This document shows, piece after piece, positions 8,377 through 18,011 of a stretch of 62,900 nucleotides of DNA. The position numbers were made by a program, and so were the translations under genes. The notes below the pieces were generated by a model, which had not been told where the DNA came from, ran no database searches, and worked only from the letters and a program-made list of their open reading frames with translations. Origin of the DNA: an uncultured Eubacteriales bacterium (GTDB taxonomy: Bacteria; Bacillota; Clostridia; Peptostreptococcales; Anaerovoracaceae); NCBI GenBank assembly GCA_902774265.1, contig CACYHR010000003.1, positions 1-62,900 of the forward strand, written 5' to 3'. Position 1 is the stretch's first letter. Every line of letters begins with the position of its first letter.

Positions 8377-9405
8377 TCAGACAACCTCGTATCCGGCGCT
8401 CTTGAGCATGCGGTTCATAACACCGAAGCCTCTGCCTCTCCTGTCAAGAGCTCTGACCAGGATAAGGTCATAGCCCTGCCTGTCGAGTTCACGAAGATCC
8501 GAAAAGAATTTATGCGCCGCCTTCTTCGGGTCATCTCCGTAATCTATTATAGCAGTCCTCTTCCCCTGTTTCATGGCATCGAGACCCAGTTCTCTGGATC
8601 TTTTTTCGAATCTCTCTGCCGATCCTTCAATAAGTATAACATCGGCTTTCGGGGAATAATGCTTGTACTTCATGCCTGGTGAACGCGGTTTGAAGGATGT
8701 ATCGGCGGCGCCGGCTTCCGGATCTGCCAGCTCGTCCGGAACAGTCATCAATGAGCTGTCATAAACGACTTCTTTTCCCAGCACATCCGAGAGATATTCT
8801 CTGCTGAGTATGCCCGGCCTCAGTATTACCGGAACCTCGCCCGTCATGTCCAGCACAGTCGATTCTATACCGACATCACATTGCTCTCCCATTATGACTG
8901 CATCTATCCTGCCGTCCATGTCCTCGAGCACATCCTCTGCATTCGTCGGACTCGGTCTGCCGGAGATATTCGCGCTCGGTGCGGCGATAGGTCTTTTTGC
9001 TGACTTTATCAGTCTGTAAGCTGTCCCGTTAGAAGGCATCCTGACCGCAACTGTATCCAGTCCTCCGGTCGTGATGTCCGGAACCATAGCGGATTTAGGG
9101 AAGACCATGGTCAGCGGTCCCGGCCAGACTTCATTCATAAGTTTGAAAACATCCTCACCGAGAGATATCATGCCTCCTGCTACGAGCAGTTCGAGCTCGG
9201 TGGCATCGGCGATATGGACTATCATCGGATTATCCGACGGTCTGCCTTTTGCCAGATAGACTGATTTCACGGCCTCTTCATCCAGCGCATTGGCTCCGAG
9301 TCCGTACACCGTTTCGGTCGGGAAGGCTACAAGTCCGCCCCTTCTGATTATCTCTCCGGCCTGCTTTATATCATTGCTATTGGTGCTTAGTTTAAGTGTC
9401 TCCAT
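8377..9405 (-). CDS. tsaC: L-threonylcarbamoyladenylate synthase (Sua5/YwlC type)
   Basis: Makes threonylcarbamoyl-AMP from threonine, bicarbonate and ATP, the first step of t6A37 modification of ANN-decoding tRNAs. The 342-residue length and two-domain architecture (YrdC domain about 1-205 with KGRPSDNPMIVHI near 53-65 and SANISGRPSPT near 145; then a Sua5 C-terminal domain after a linker) make it the Sua5/YwlC form rather than the short TsaC. It lies 33 nt after prfA, as often seen in Firmicutes (prfA-prmC-ywlC neighbourhoods), but here prmC has moved (see the DUF1385 fusion at 27.8 kb). Confidence 0.94.
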   Translation of the reverse strand: METLKLSTNSNDIKQAGEIIRRGGLVAFPTETVYGLGANALDEEAVKSVYLAKGRPSDNPMIVHIADATELELLVAGGMISLGEDVFKLMNEVWPGPLTMVFPKSAMVPDITTGGLDTVAVRMPSNGTAYRLIKSAKRPIAAPSANISGRPSPTNAEDVLEDMDGRIDAVIMGEQCDVGIESTVLDMTGEVPVILRPGILSREYLSDVLGKEVVYDSSLMTVPDELADPEAGAADTSFKPRSPGMKYKHYSPKADVILIEGSAERFEKRSRELGLDAMKQGKRTAIIDYGDDPKKAAHKFFSDLRELDRQGYDLILVRALDRRGRGFGVMNRMLKSAGYEVV

Positions 9406-9438
9406 TATTCCCGATCAGGGTCCGGTTTATGCCCTGAC

Positions 9439-10515
9439 TTATTCCTCCTGGCCGAAATCCTTCATTTTAGCTGCCTGATCAGCAGTTATGAGTCCGTCCA
9501 CAGCCTCATCGATATCGCCGTCAAGGAACTGTTCGAGCTTGTACAGAGTGAGGTTGATCCTGTGATCGGTCACTCTGCCCTGCGGGAAGTTATATGTCCT
9601 GATACGCTCGGATCTGTCGCCGGATCCTACCTGGCTTCTTCTGTCTGCGGAAATCTTGTCATTCTGCTCCTGCACCATCTTGTCATAGAGTCTGGCCTTG
9701 AGTACTCTCATGGCCTTTTCCCTGTTCTGGATCTGGGACTTTTCGTCCTGACAGGTAACCACGATCCCTGTAGGCAGGTGAGTCATTCTTACAGCGGAGT
9801 CGGTCGTATTTACGCACTGTCCGCCGTTTCCGGATGCTCTGTAAACATCGACCTTTACATCGTTAGGGTTGATCTCTACTTCGACGTCGTCGACCTCAGG
9901 CAGAACAGCTACTGTAGCAGCCGAGGTATGGATACGTCCTGATGATTCGGTCTCAGGCACTCTCTGAACTCTGTGAACGCCGGACTCGAATTTGAGTCTT
10001 GAGTATGCTCCCTTACCCTTGATCATGACTACTGCTTCTTTGATACCGCCTATCCCGGTGTCGCTGATCTCAATGATCTCAGCCTTCCAGCGGCGGCGCT
10101 CCGCATATCTCAGATACATCCTCAGCAGGTCGTTTCCGAACAGTGCAGCTTCCTCTCCGCCGGTTCCTGCTCTGATCTCGAGGATTACGTTCTTGTCATC
10201 GTTAGGGTCCTTTGGCAGCAGCAGTATCTTGAGCTCTTCCTGAGCCTTCTCCATCTGCTCTTCGAGTTCTCTCGCCTCTTCCTTGGCCATTTCGCGCATC
10301 TCTTCGTCATCTTCCATATCGATGATCTCGCGGGCGTCAGCCAGATCGCTCTGCATCTTGCGGTAAGCCTCGTACGCCTTTACTATCGGCTCGATCTCTG
10401 CCATCTCCTTCATGTATTTCTGCCAGGTCTTCTGGTCAGCGATTATGGCAGGATCCGCCACTTTTTCTGCCAGTTCCTTATATTTTTCAGTTATAAAATC
10501 GAGTTTGTCGAACAT
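9439..10515 (-). CDS. prfA: Peptide chain release factor 1
   Basis: RF1 recognises UAA and UAG stops and triggers peptidyl-tRNA hydrolysis. The 358-residue protein has the PCRF coiled-coil domain, the codon-recognition P-x-T tripeptide in [13 protein letters not shown], the catalytic GGQ in [17 protein letters not shown] near 230, and the basic C-terminal RF domain. The GGQ glutamine is the substrate of PrmC, whose gene is a fusion partner elsewhere in this window. The leader contains a 5-bp hairpin (GCCGG/CCGGC) and a likely promoter at 10599-10627. Confidence 0.97.
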   Translation of the reverse strand: MFDKLDFITEKYKELAEKVADPAIIADQKTWQKYMKEMAEIEPIVKAYEAYRKMQSDLADAREIIDMEDDEEMREMAKEEARELEEQMEKAQEELKILLLPKDPNDDKNVILEIRAGTGGEEAALFGNDLLRMYLRYAERRRWKAEIIEISDTGIGGIKEAVVMIKGKGAYSRLKFESGVHRVQRVPETESSGRIHTSAATVAVLPEVDDVEVEINPNDVKVDVYRASGNGGQCVNTTDSAVRMTHLPTGIVVTCQDEKSQIQNREKAMRVLKARLYDKMVQEQNDKISADRRSQVGSGDRSERIRTYNFPQGRVTDHRINLTLYKLEQFLDGDIDEAVDGLITADQAAKMKDFGQEE

Positions 10516-10598
10516 ATTGTCTCCTGTTTTCTATCCTGATTTCCTACATCCGCCGGTCTTTCCGGCCAAATTATCCTATCTGTCTCTCAAACTGATTT

Positions 10599-10627
10599 AT
10601 TATATCAGAAAAGCCTTTGCTTTTCAG
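10599..10627 (-). promoter_or_regulatory. Probable prfA promoter
   Basis: Minus-strand CTGAAA (10622-10627), 17-nt spacer, TATAAT (10599-10604), about 84 nt before the prfA start. The rest of 10516-10791 holds the prfA leader and the rpmE terminator; I see no other gene there. Confidence 0.5.
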
Positions 10628-10748
10628 CATTTTTAGGCCGTCGTTTCTTCTGTTGATCGATAATTCATATATCGTTCACAAAGCGTCCCGGGCAGCATCA
10701 TGCCGTGCTGCGGCACAGCCGGTTCAGCCTGCTGCCGTATTGCACAAA

Positions 10749-10776
10749 AAAACCGGAACGTTCATACGCTCCGGCC
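10749..10776 (-). terminator. rpmE terminator
   Basis: Minus-strand stem CCGGAGCG/CGTTCCGG (one G-U pair) with a 6-nt loop and a run of seven T residues directly after it. Confidence 0.85.
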
Positions 10777-10791
10777 TTTCTTTCTGTATGA

Positions 10792-10989
10792 TTACAGGTT
10801 GTACTTGTTCTTGAACTTCTCAACTCTTCCGCCGCGGTTAGCGAATTTCTGCTGACCTGTGAAGAATGGGTGACATTCAGAGCATATGTCTACTCTCATC
10901 TCTTCCTTATTGGACAGAGTTGTGAATGTATTCCCACATGCGCAAGTAACTTTACATTCCTTATAATCAGGATGGATTCCTTCCTTCAT
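10792..10989 (-). CDS. rpmE: Ribosomal protein L31, zinc-binding type
   Basis: 65-residue large-subunit protein. It starts [11 protein letters not shown] and keeps the zinc-binding cysteines CACG (16, 18) and CSEC (37, 40), so it is the C+ (zinc) paralogue, not the zinc-independent YtiA type. Its own consensus promoter lies at 11114-11142 and it ends in a strong terminator, so it is a single-gene unit. In many Firmicutes rho is adjacent; here rho is 20 kb away. Confidence 0.96.
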   Translation of the reverse strand: MKEGIHPDYKECKVTCACGNTFTTLSNKEEMRVDICSECHPFFTGQQKFANRGGRVEKFKNKYNL

Positions 10990-11113
10990 GCCGGTACCTC
11001 TTTTCTGTAATTATTTCTGAAATAAGAATTGCTGTCAGTACTCTGCCGGCACTGCCTGGTCACAGTCTTTGCGATCGCTACTATTATCCTGCTGCAATCG
11101 CGACAGCTTGCAC

Positions 11114-11142
11114 AGTATATCACCCGGGCAGCTGCTTTGCAA
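11114..11142 (-). promoter_or_regulatory. rpmE promoter
   Basis: Minus-strand TTGCAA (11137-11142), 17-nt spacer, TATACT (11114-11119), about 125 nt before the rpmE ATG. Confidence 0.7.
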
Positions 11143-11190
11143 GTGTTTCAGCGTTTTTTTCTTATTTTTTTGGAAAGCTTTTTTGCGGTT

Positions 11191-13254
11191 TTACTTCACC
11201 TTGATCACGGCGCTTATGGTCTTTTCTGCGCTGCGGTAATCATCGGTGGCTGCGGCGATGACTTTTATCTTTATTTTGTAAGTCCCTTTGCCGGTGCCCT
11301 TCATTATCTTTACCTTGCCTGTCTTCTTATTTATGCTGAGCTTTTTGCTGCCGGATAGTTTCCTGTATGTAACAGTTCCCTTTGCGCCGCTGACCTTTAC
11401 GGCCTTTACATTCTTTGCTGATTTTCTGAGGGCGGATGCTCTGACTGTTCTTGATTTTGCTGATGCCAGGCTCAGCTTCAAAGCTTGGTCGCTCTTGCGT
11501 ACTATTTTTACCCTTCCCTGAGCTTCGGCATATTCTTCGCCTACTTTGCCGCCGAGCTTTTCTATCAGATAATGCGACAGTATATCGGCATCGAAAATTC
11601 CGGTATCGATTATATTGTCTGTGCTTGCAAATGCGTAAAAAGTATCGCCTCCTTCTGCGATAAAATTACTGGCCAGAACTGTGTATGTTTCGTTTTTATT
11701 GAACGGCTTTCCGTTAATGCTTTTGATCGTTACTCTCCTTATACTCTTCGGGCCGTAATTAGTGGAACCGGGATAAGGCTCTTCCTGTGGATCGTATTCC
11801 GCAGCCTCATCCACCACGATCTCCATTCCGCTGAGCTGAGGAAATCCGCCGCATGCTACAGGTGATTCATAAGATGCCGCTTCCATGGCTTCAAGCAATT
11901 TGCTTCCTTTGACATTGATTACACAGATCGTATTGTTGAACGGCATCACATCGAGTATGTCTTTTTTCGTAATATCCCCTTTCGGGATACCGGCTCTGAT
12001 TGCACCCCCATTCTGCATCGCTATGGTCTTTTCCGGATCCAGACCAAGGCTCTCTCCGTATTTGAGGATATACCATCTGAACGCATCGCTTATCAGATCT
12101 CCCAGATTGGTCTCGGAGTTACGGTTTCCTCTGATGATTTCACCGGTTTCCTTATCATACGATCCCTTCTGACCATTCAGGTCTACGGCAGTTTCACCTA
12201 TCTTTTCAGAATATTTTCTGTCGATCTCGGATTCTATTTCATCGCTCAGTTCCTCGACCTTCTTATTGCTGTACAGTCCCTCCAGGAACTTCGCAGATTC
12301 CGAGTCAGTCTCTCTGAGTCTGTACAGGAAGTTCTTCTCGATCTTTTCTGTCTTTTCATCGATGACTACGACTCCGATGTTCATGAATTTGGTTCCTGTC
12401 TGCATTATCGGCTCGCCATTCGAACCATGCTCCATAACTGTATGTGAATGTCCGTCGAGAATAATGTATTTCTTTTTTATACTGTCTTCTGTCAGAGATC
12501 CCGCACCTGTCCCAATCGAAGATTTTGTGTTTTCGTAGAGGTTATATGACACATAGGGTTCCGATACATCATCGATTCCGAGATGTGAAAGACAGATTAT
12601 TATATCTGCACCTTTTTCTTCGAGTGCGTCTATATCTGCTCTTGCAGTCCCATACATCTCCTGCTCATCGGTGATAAACCTGAGGCCCTTCAGATTGCCC
12701 GGTATTGAATATGTGGCAGTCTGCGGTGTACCTTCGCCGTAAAATCCTATTTTAAGATCGCTGTCCATGCTGCTGTACAGGGCCGTCGGTTCAAAGACTC
12801 TGTCATGCGCCTTCTCATCGATAATGTTCGATGAAAGTACAGATGCATTCAGTTTACCTAAATTTCTCAGCAGTCTGATCGTATCATAGTCGAACTCATG
12901 GTTTCCGACAGTGATATATTCATAGCCGCATTCATTCATCATCCTGACTGCATTGAGACCTTTGCTGTCTGCAACATATGTCGAACCCTGCATAAAGTCT
13001 CCGCTGTCGACCATCACAACATCAGCACCACGCCTTTCAAGCTCATCTCTCAGTCCTGCAATGTACTGATATCCTTCCAGAGCGCCGTGCACATCATTGC
13101 TTTGCAGTATGACCGTCTTGCCGCTGTAGCTGTCATCAAGAGCTGCAGCTGCTTCTGCGTTGACCGAAACAGAGCCTACAGTGATCATGAGTATTGCAGC
13201 TGCTAATATTATTGCATTTCGAAAAATTATTCCTGCGTTCACCTTATTCTTCAT
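11191..13254 (-). CDS. Secreted 5'-nucleotidase / metallophosphatase with Ig-like tail
   Basis: Exported UshA-like enzyme (687 aa) expected to dephosphorylate nucleotides outside the cell. A signal peptide (about residues 1-35, ending VNAEAAA) is followed by the calcineurin-type metallophosphatase domain with NDVHG, DSGDFMQGS, GNHEFD, CLSHLG and GHSHT metal-ligand motifs, then the 5'-nucleotidase C-terminal domain (QNGGAIRAGIPKGDIT, DVMPFNN), and a Lys/Ser/Thr-rich Ig-like (Big-type) domain of about 100 residues that may bind the cell wall. It has no LPXTG. Substrate specificity cannot be read from sequence. Confidence 0.88.
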   Translation of the reverse strand: MKNKVNAGIIFRNAIILAAAILMITVGSVSVNAEAAAALDDSYSGKTVILQSNDVHGALEGYQYIAGLRDELERRGADVVMVDSGDFMQGSTYVADSKGLNAVRMMNECGYEYITVGNHEFDYDTIRLLRNLGKLNASVLSSNIIDEKAHDRVFEPTALYSSMDSDLKIGFYGEGTPQTATYSIPGNLKGLRFITDEQEMYGTARADIDALEEKGADIIICLSHLGIDDVSEPYVSYNLYENTKSSIGTGAGSLTEDSIKKKYIILDGHSHTVMEHGSNGEPIMQTGTKFMNIGVVVIDEKTEKIEKNFLYRLRETDSESAKFLEGLYSNKKVEELSDEIESEIDRKYSEKIGETAVDLNGQKGSYDKETGEIIRGNRNSETNLGDLISDAFRWYILKYGESLGLDPEKTIAMQNGGAIRAGIPKGDITKKDILDVMPFNNTICVINVKGSKLLEAMEAASYESPVACGGFPQLSGMEIVVDEAAEYDPQEEPYPGSTNYGPKSIRRVTIKSINGKPFNKNETYTVLASNFIAEGGDTFYAFASTDNIIDTGIFDADILSHYLIEKLGGKVGEEYAEAQGRVKIVRKSDQALKLSLASAKSRTVRASALRKSAKNVKAVKVSGAKGTVTYRKLSGSKKLSINKKTGKVKIMKGTGKGTYKIKIKVIAAATDDYRSAEKTISAVIKVK

Positions 13255-13328
13255 TTTAGCTGCTCCCCCTGATTCATCTCTTTCGGATCAGTACGAACCT
13301 TTTTCACAGATCACTTGACACTGCCGGT

Positions 13329-14060
13329 TCATTTTAGTTTTTTCTGTTTGCCGAAATGCAGTTCCCTCAGTCCCTCCACCTCATCGCAGATTTCTTTGAG
13401 ACCGCAGCTGCGGCAGTCGGTCGCCATCCCCTCGATTATTTTCGAAAGAGTCCTTGTAATGTCGCGTATCATCCTTGCGTCCTTTTTCATTTCCGCATAA
13501 TCAGCATCATCTGCTGTAACAAATATTACTCTGACAGACAGCACATTCGGATCTTTTTTATACTCTTTTATGTATAAATTGCCCACCTGCTCGAAGCTGA
13601 TGCCTTTATGCACAGCCTCCTTCGATACCCTGACCTGTTCGCGGTGACTGTCAGCCGATGCCCTGATCATATATCCCTTCGGATATACATGATATTTGAC
13701 GAAATCTATGTCCTGAATGGCTCTGAATACGGGCTCGGTATCCTCTTCTCCCTCGCCCTCAAGATCCGCGACCCTGACAAGGACTATCCTTGCAAACGGC
13801 GTACTGCTCTTTATCCTGTTCAGATCACGCCCGTACACCCATATTTCATCCCGGTCCACATAATCTCCTGAGGAAACGCAGGCATAATTGACGGCCGGCT
13901 TGTTGTCGCCGCCCAGCTCATAAGCCGATTCTCTCATCATTACAAGCTGGTTGCCTCCTGCATCCTCCCATGCCCTGTCCGGATCATAAGGGTATTTTAC
14001 CGGCGCAGCAGAACCGACCAGATTATTAACTTTTCCGATCAAAGGATCAAATAGTTCCAT
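13329..14060 (-). CDS. Small acetyl-CoA-synthase-like (CdhC/AcsB-related) protein
   Basis: 243 residues of unassigned function. The stretch QVRVSKEAVHKGISFEQVG followed by a beta-strand-rich VRVIFVTADDADY resembles, from memory, the AcsB/CdhC segment just before the Ni-Fe-S A cluster (pattern RVSKEA..KG..LEHIG..KVQV.IYT). After it, DCRSCGLKEIC gives Cys216, Cys219 and Cys225, comparable in spacing to the start of the A-cluster cysteine region, but the protein ends soon after. It is far smaller than AcsB (over 700 aa) and has none of the CODH-binding domain. It is the third gene of a cluster with a CooC-type ATPase and an HgdC-type activase, which supports a metal/iron-sulfur role. Function unknown; assignment is inference. 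Confidence 0.5.
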   Translation of the reverse strand: MELFDPLIGKVNNLVGSAAPVKYPYDPDRAWEDAGGNQLVMMRESAYELGGDNKPAVNYACVSSGDYVDRDEIWVYGRDLNRIKSSTPFARIVLVRVADLEGEGEEDTEPVFRAIQDIDFVKYHVYPKGYMIRASADSHREQVRVSKEAVHKGISFEQVGNLYIKEYKKDPNVLSVRVIFVTADDADYAEMKKDARMIRDITRTLSKIIEGMATDCRSCGLKEICDEVEGLRELHFGKQKKLK

Positions 14061-14143
14061 CTGTTATTTCATCTCTCCTGCTATACTTCTGATATTGTTC
14101 AGCTGCTGTTTTCCATTCCGCCGGCAGAATACCAGCCGTCTGT

Positions 14144-14935
14144 TTATCTGGCTTTTGCCTTCTGACGGGCAAATTCCGCAGCTCCGAGAGCTCCCATCAG
14201 CTGTGGATCAGTCTTTAACTGAATCACCTTCAGTTTCAGAACATGTTCTATTGCGTTCCTGAGTCCGTCATTCTTTGCGCATCCGCCTGTCAGCGTTATT
14301 GAGTCTGTCGCGCCGGCCTTCTTCGCCATTACAAAGCATCTCTTTGCTACAGCCATCTGTATGCCTGCTGCGATCTCATCCATCGGTTTATTCTCACCAA
14401 CGAGAGTGATGACTTCAGACTCGGCAAATACAGTACACTGAGCTGTGATAGGGATCACATTCTTTGCCGTAAGCGACAGTTTTGAAAACTCAGACATGCT
14501 CATTTCGAATGATCTTGCCATTGCTTCGTAGAATCTGCCTGTCCCCGCAGCACATTTGTCGTTCATCGCAAAATTCTTTACTGTTCCGTCAGTATCTACC
14601 GCGATGCCTTTTACATCCTGTCCGCCGATGTCGATGATGGCCTTGACAGTCGGATCCGTGACATGCACGCCCATAGCATGACATGATATCTCGGAAATAT
14701 TCTCATCGGCAAACGGGACCTTGTTTCGCCCGTAACCCGTACCTATGAGGTAAGCAAGTTCCTCCGACGATCTGAGTCCCACCTTATCGAGCACTTCACT
14801 CATAGCCAGCTTTGCCGACTGCTCTGAATTGATCTTACTCTTGATAGTAGTATCTGCTGCGATATTGCCTTCCTCATCGAGGATAACCGCTTTGGTGTAG
14901 GTCGAACCCACATCACAGCCGCCGTAATACTTCAT
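14144..14935 (-). CDS. Acyl-CoA dehydratase/reductase activase (HgdC/BadF type)
   Basis: ATP-dependent reductive activator of the ASKHA fold that injects an electron into 2-hydroxyacyl-CoA dehydratase or benzoyl-CoA-reductase-type partners. 263 aa, typical for HgdC. Visible: phosphate-1 loop CDVGSTYTKAVI (residues 7-18), DIGGQDVKG, the [4Fe-4S] cysteine in NDKCAAGTGRF (Cys128) and the second in AQCTVFAESEV (Cys167), and adenosine motif LTGGCAKN. One cluster is expected to bridge a homodimer. It is 15 nt downstream of the CooC-like gene and 83 nt upstream of the ACS-like gene. The likely dehydratase-like partners lie 6 kb away at 21.1-23.9 kb. Confidence 0.9.
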   Translation of the reverse strand: MKYYGGCDVGSTYTKAVILDEEGNIAADTTIKSKINSEQSAKLAMSEVLDKVGLRSSEELAYLIGTGYGRNKVPFADENISEISCHAMGVHVTDPTVKAIIDIGGQDVKGIAVDTDGTVKNFAMNDKCAAGTGRFYEAMARSFEMSMSEFSKLSLTAKNVIPITAQCTVFAESEVITLVGENKPMDEIAAGIQMAVAKRCFVMAKKAGATDSITLTGGCAKNDGLRNAIEHVLKLKVIQLKTDPQLMGALGAAEFARQKAKAR

Positions 14936-14950
14936 GTTTGTTTCTCCTTC

Positions 14951-15712
14951 TTATATCAGCTCCATTTTGCGAAGGGCCTCGCGTGTTCCCTGCATTACCG
15001 GAGAATCCTCCGGCAGATCGAATACACTTACTCCCATTATATCATTCTCGGCATGCGTCCTGTCTTCGGGGATATATGTCAGTATCTCCGCCGAGTCGAT
15101 CCTGATAAGCGGTATGGACTCTTCTCTGACTCTGTTTACTATCACTCCGCATCTGTCATACATCACGAGCTCATCCGCAACTTCTTTTATCGTATCAGCC
15201 ACTTTGCAGCCCTTGCGGCTCGGATCGGTGATAAGAAAAAGATGTGTCACTTTCTCCATGACTCTGCGGTTTATCTGTTCGATACCTGCCTCGCCGTCGA
15301 TCACGACATAATCAAAATCCGCAGCAAGCAGACTTATGACTTCTTTAAGATAAGCGTTCACCTTGCAGTAGCAGCCCGCGGCTTCGGGTCTCCCTATCGC
15401 AAGGAAGCTGAAGCTCTCTTCTTCGAGCATCGTATCAAAGATACGGAATCTGGCCTCGTTCAGCATTTCGATGGCCTCTTTCGGTCTGCCGTCCTCAACG
15501 CTTTCTACGATCTTTTTGCGTATCCCGTCCAGCGTATCTTCGGGCTCTACCCCGAGAGCTGTCGTCAGCCCTATGGCCGGATCAGCATCGATCGCAAGTA
15601 TCCTCGATCCGGGATATTCTTCTGTCAGTATTCGTATCATAGCGGCAGCTATCGAAGTCTTGCCGACTCCGCCTTTACCTGCCACCGTCAGGATCTTAGT
15701 TCTTTCATCCAT
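14951..15712 (-). CDS. CooC/AcsF-type nickel-insertion ATPase
   Basis: MinD/SIMIBI-class P-loop ATPase, 253 aa. Deviant Walker A GKGGVGKTS at residues 12-20, DADPAIGL switch, VIDGEAGIEQ Walker B region, and the CooC signature Cys-Tyr-Cys (Cys114, Cys116, in GRPEAAGCYCKVNA), which in CooC binds Ni or Zn at the dimer interface. Known CooC/AcsF proteins load nickel into carbon monoxide dehydrogenase or acetyl-CoA synthase. No CODH gene is in the window; the adjacent small ACS-like protein is the obvious candidate client. First gene of a three-gene minus-strand cluster. Confidence 0.85.
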   Translation of the reverse strand: MDERTKILTVAGKGGVGKTSIAAAMIRILTEEYPGSRILAIDADPAIGLTTALGVEPEDTLDGIRKKIVESVEDGRPKEAIEMLNEARFRIFDTMLEEESFSFLAIGRPEAAGCYCKVNAYLKEVISLLAADFDYVVIDGEAGIEQINRRVMEKVTHLFLITDPSRKGCKVADTIKEVADELVMYDRCGVIVNRVREESIPLIRIDSAEILTYIPEDRTHAENDIMGVSVFDLPEDSPVMQGTREALRKMELI

Positions 15713-15800
15713 AATTATTCTCCGGTACTGAATACGCCGCCCGGAATTCCCGCTTCCGTTCCTTTCTGTATTTTACCGCTACTCTGTGATCAGATTCCTG

Positions 15801-17771
15801 TCAGAACAGCGAAGTTACTGTGTCCGTGTAACCTGACGGATCGTCTATAGGAAGTCCGGCGATCAGCAGTGCCTGATTGAACAGGACCTCGCACATCTTC
15901 TTTGCTCTCTCAACATCCTCTGTGCGTGCCTTTTCAAGAGCGAGGAATGCAGGATGGTCTGCGTTGAGCTCCAGTATGCGCTTTGCCTTCATGCCAAGGT
16001 CCGGATTGACGGCTTTGAAATACTTTTCCATTTCGAATGTGAGTCCCTCGCCGCTCGAAAGGCAGACAGGGTGGCTCTTGAGCTTGGCAGTAGCCTTAAC
16101 CTCATCGACCTTGTCGCCCAGTGTCTCCTTAATGAATTCAAAGGTCTCTTTAAAGAGCTCTGTGACTTCCTCATCCTTCTTGCCGTCGACATCAAAATCA
16201 CCATCGATAACGGACATGAATTTCTTCTCTTTGTATTCGCGGAATATATCCGAAATGAAGCTGTCTGCGCTGTCGGTGAAATACAGTATCTCGATGCCCT
16301 TGTCCTTGAGTATCTCGGTCTGCGGCATCTTATCCACTGCATCGAGGCTTTCTCCGGAAGCATAGTATATATATTCCTGATCCTCTTTCATTCTCTCGAC
16401 ATACTCAGCAAGAGTTACGAGCTTCTTCTCTGTCGATGAGTAGAACATCAGGAAGTCCTGCAGCTCTTCTCTGTATCTGCCGTAATTGTCGAGAGCGCAG
16501 TATTTGAGCTGTCTGCCGAAACTGTTATAGAATTTTTCGTATTTCTCGCGGTCATTCTTCATCATATCCTCGAGACGTCCGCGTATCTTCTTTTCGAGAT
16601 TCTTTGAAATCAGCCTGAGCTGTCTGTCGTGCTGCAGCAGCTCTCTCGAAATATTAAGAGAGAGATCAGGCGAATCTACGATTCCCTTTACAAAATTGAA
16701 ATAATCCGGCAATAGTTCCTTGCACTTGTCCATGATAAGGACGCCGGAGCTGTAAAGGCGGAGACCTCCCGTATACTCGTCGGAATAGTACCTTTCAGGC
16801 GCTTTTTCAGGTATGAACATCAGTGCATCATAGCTGACCATACCTTCGACCGATACAGTCATCGTCTCAAGCGGAGCCTTGTCATCAAAGAATGACTGCC
16901 TGTAAAAATTCTCGTATTCCTCGTCAGTAACCTCGGATTTGCGGCGCTGCCACAGAGGCACCATCGAATTGATAACTTCGTATTCGTATACCTCTTCATA
17001 TTCCGGCTTCTCCGGATCCGATCCCTCTTTGACCTTGGAATGAGGCATCAGCATCCTGATCGGGAAACGTATATAATCGGAATATTTTTTGACCAGTCCG
17101 TAAATTGTGTACTCGCGCAGGTACTGGCTGTATTCGTCAGATTCCTCGCCGTCCTCTCTGATGTGCATTATAACATCGGTTCCCTGCTCATCACGTTCCG
17201 CAGGCTCGATATCATATCCGCCGGCTCCTTCGGACACCCATCTCCAGGCCTTGTCTTCGCCGTATCTGCGCGTCACTACCTCGACTCTGTCGGATACCAT
17301 GAATGCGGAATAGAATCCGACTCCGAACTGTCCTATTATATCTATCGGCGATGCTTCATTTTCTGCACTCCCGGCAGCGGATGAGTCCGCAGCATCCGCT
17401 GCTGATGCATCGTCATCTGCTCCCGCAGATTTTTTCACATCAAATCCGCTCTTTTCAAGCTCCGAAGAGAATTCCCTGCTGCCCGAGAATGCGATAGTCC
17501 CCAGATTCCTTTCCAGTTCCTCTTCATTCATTCCTATCCCGTTGTCACTGACTGTCAGAGTGCGGTTCTCCTTATCCAGCGTCAGGGTTATACCGAAATC
17601 ACTACGGCTCATTCCCACGGATTTGTCTGTCAGTGCAAGATAGCACATCTTGTCTATAGCGTCTGATGCATTGGAAATGATCTCGCGCAGAAATATCTCC
17701 TTGTTGGTATAGATCGAATTGATCATAAGATCCAGCAAACGCTGGGATTCAGCTTTGAATTGTTTTTTCAT
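15801..17771 (-). CDS. htpG: Molecular chaperone HtpG (Hsp90)
   Basis: 656-residue cytosolic ATP-dependent chaperone. N-terminal GHKL ATPase domain with the N box EIISNASDA, DNGIGM, GTIAFSGS and GQFGVGFYSAFMV; a middle client-binding domain with NISRELLQ; and a C-terminal dimerisation domain. An Ala/Asp/Ser-rich insertion of about 35 residues sits in the ATP-lid region (about residues 108-145), longer than in E. coli HtpG. No CIRCE operator was found upstream. It is separated by 88 nt from the CooC gene. Confidence 0.97.
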   Translation of the reverse strand: MKKQFKAESQRLLDLMINSIYTNKEIFLREIISNASDAIDKMCYLALTDKSVGMSRSDFGITLTLDKENRTLTVSDNGIGMNEEELERNLGTIAFSGSREFSSELEKSGFDVKKSAGADDDASAADAADSSAAGSAENEASPIDIIGQFGVGFYSAFMVSDRVEVVTRRYGEDKAWRWVSEGAGGYDIEPAERDEQGTDVIMHIREDGEESDEYSQYLREYTIYGLVKKYSDYIRFPIRMLMPHSKVKEGSDPEKPEYEEVYEYEVINSMVPLWQRRKSEVTDEEYENFYRQSFFDDKAPLETMTVSVEGMVSYDALMFIPEKAPERYYSDEYTGGLRLYSSGVLIMDKCKELLPDYFNFVKGIVDSPDLSLNISRELLQHDRQLRLISKNLEKKIRGRLEDMMKNDREKYEKFYNSFGRQLKYCALDNYGRYREELQDFLMFYSSTEKKLVTLAEYVERMKEDQEYIYYASGESLDAVDKMPQTEILKDKGIEILYFTDSADSFISDIFREYKEKKFMSVIDGDFDVDGKKDEEVTELFKETFEFIKETLGDKVDEVKATAKLKSHPVCLSSGEGLTFEMEKYFKAVNPDLGMKAKRILELNADHPAFLALEKARTEDVERAKKMCEVLFNQALLIAGLPIDDPSGYTDTVTSLF

Positions 17772-17936
17772 TTTGCTTTAACTTCCCTTCTCCGATAACT
17801 CTTTTTTTTCGTGCCGCTGTTTCTTAACAGACGGCTCTACTAATAATACAGCAGATTGCAGTAAATGGCATACAAAATTTCAAATCTCTTAAAACGAAAT
17901 ACTCTGGCTGTTTCACTGCCGAATTGAACTGCAAGC

Positions 17937-17965
17937 TTGTGAATCTCAAAAAATTATTCTATACT
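17937..17965 (+). promoter_or_regulatory. Promoter of the small His-rich gene and SDF transporter
   Basis: TTGTGA (17937-17942), 17-nt spacer, TATACT (17960-17965) on the plus strand, about 46 nt before the ATG at 18012. Confidence 0.6.
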
Positions 17966-18011
17966 GAAATAATAGTTTTGCGTATAAGCAATGCATGGAG
18001 GATTATAAGAG

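Noticed and set aside
17772-18011. CIRCE operator controlling htpG
   Set aside because: No TTAGCACTC-N9-GAGTGCTAA-like repeat was found in the gap.
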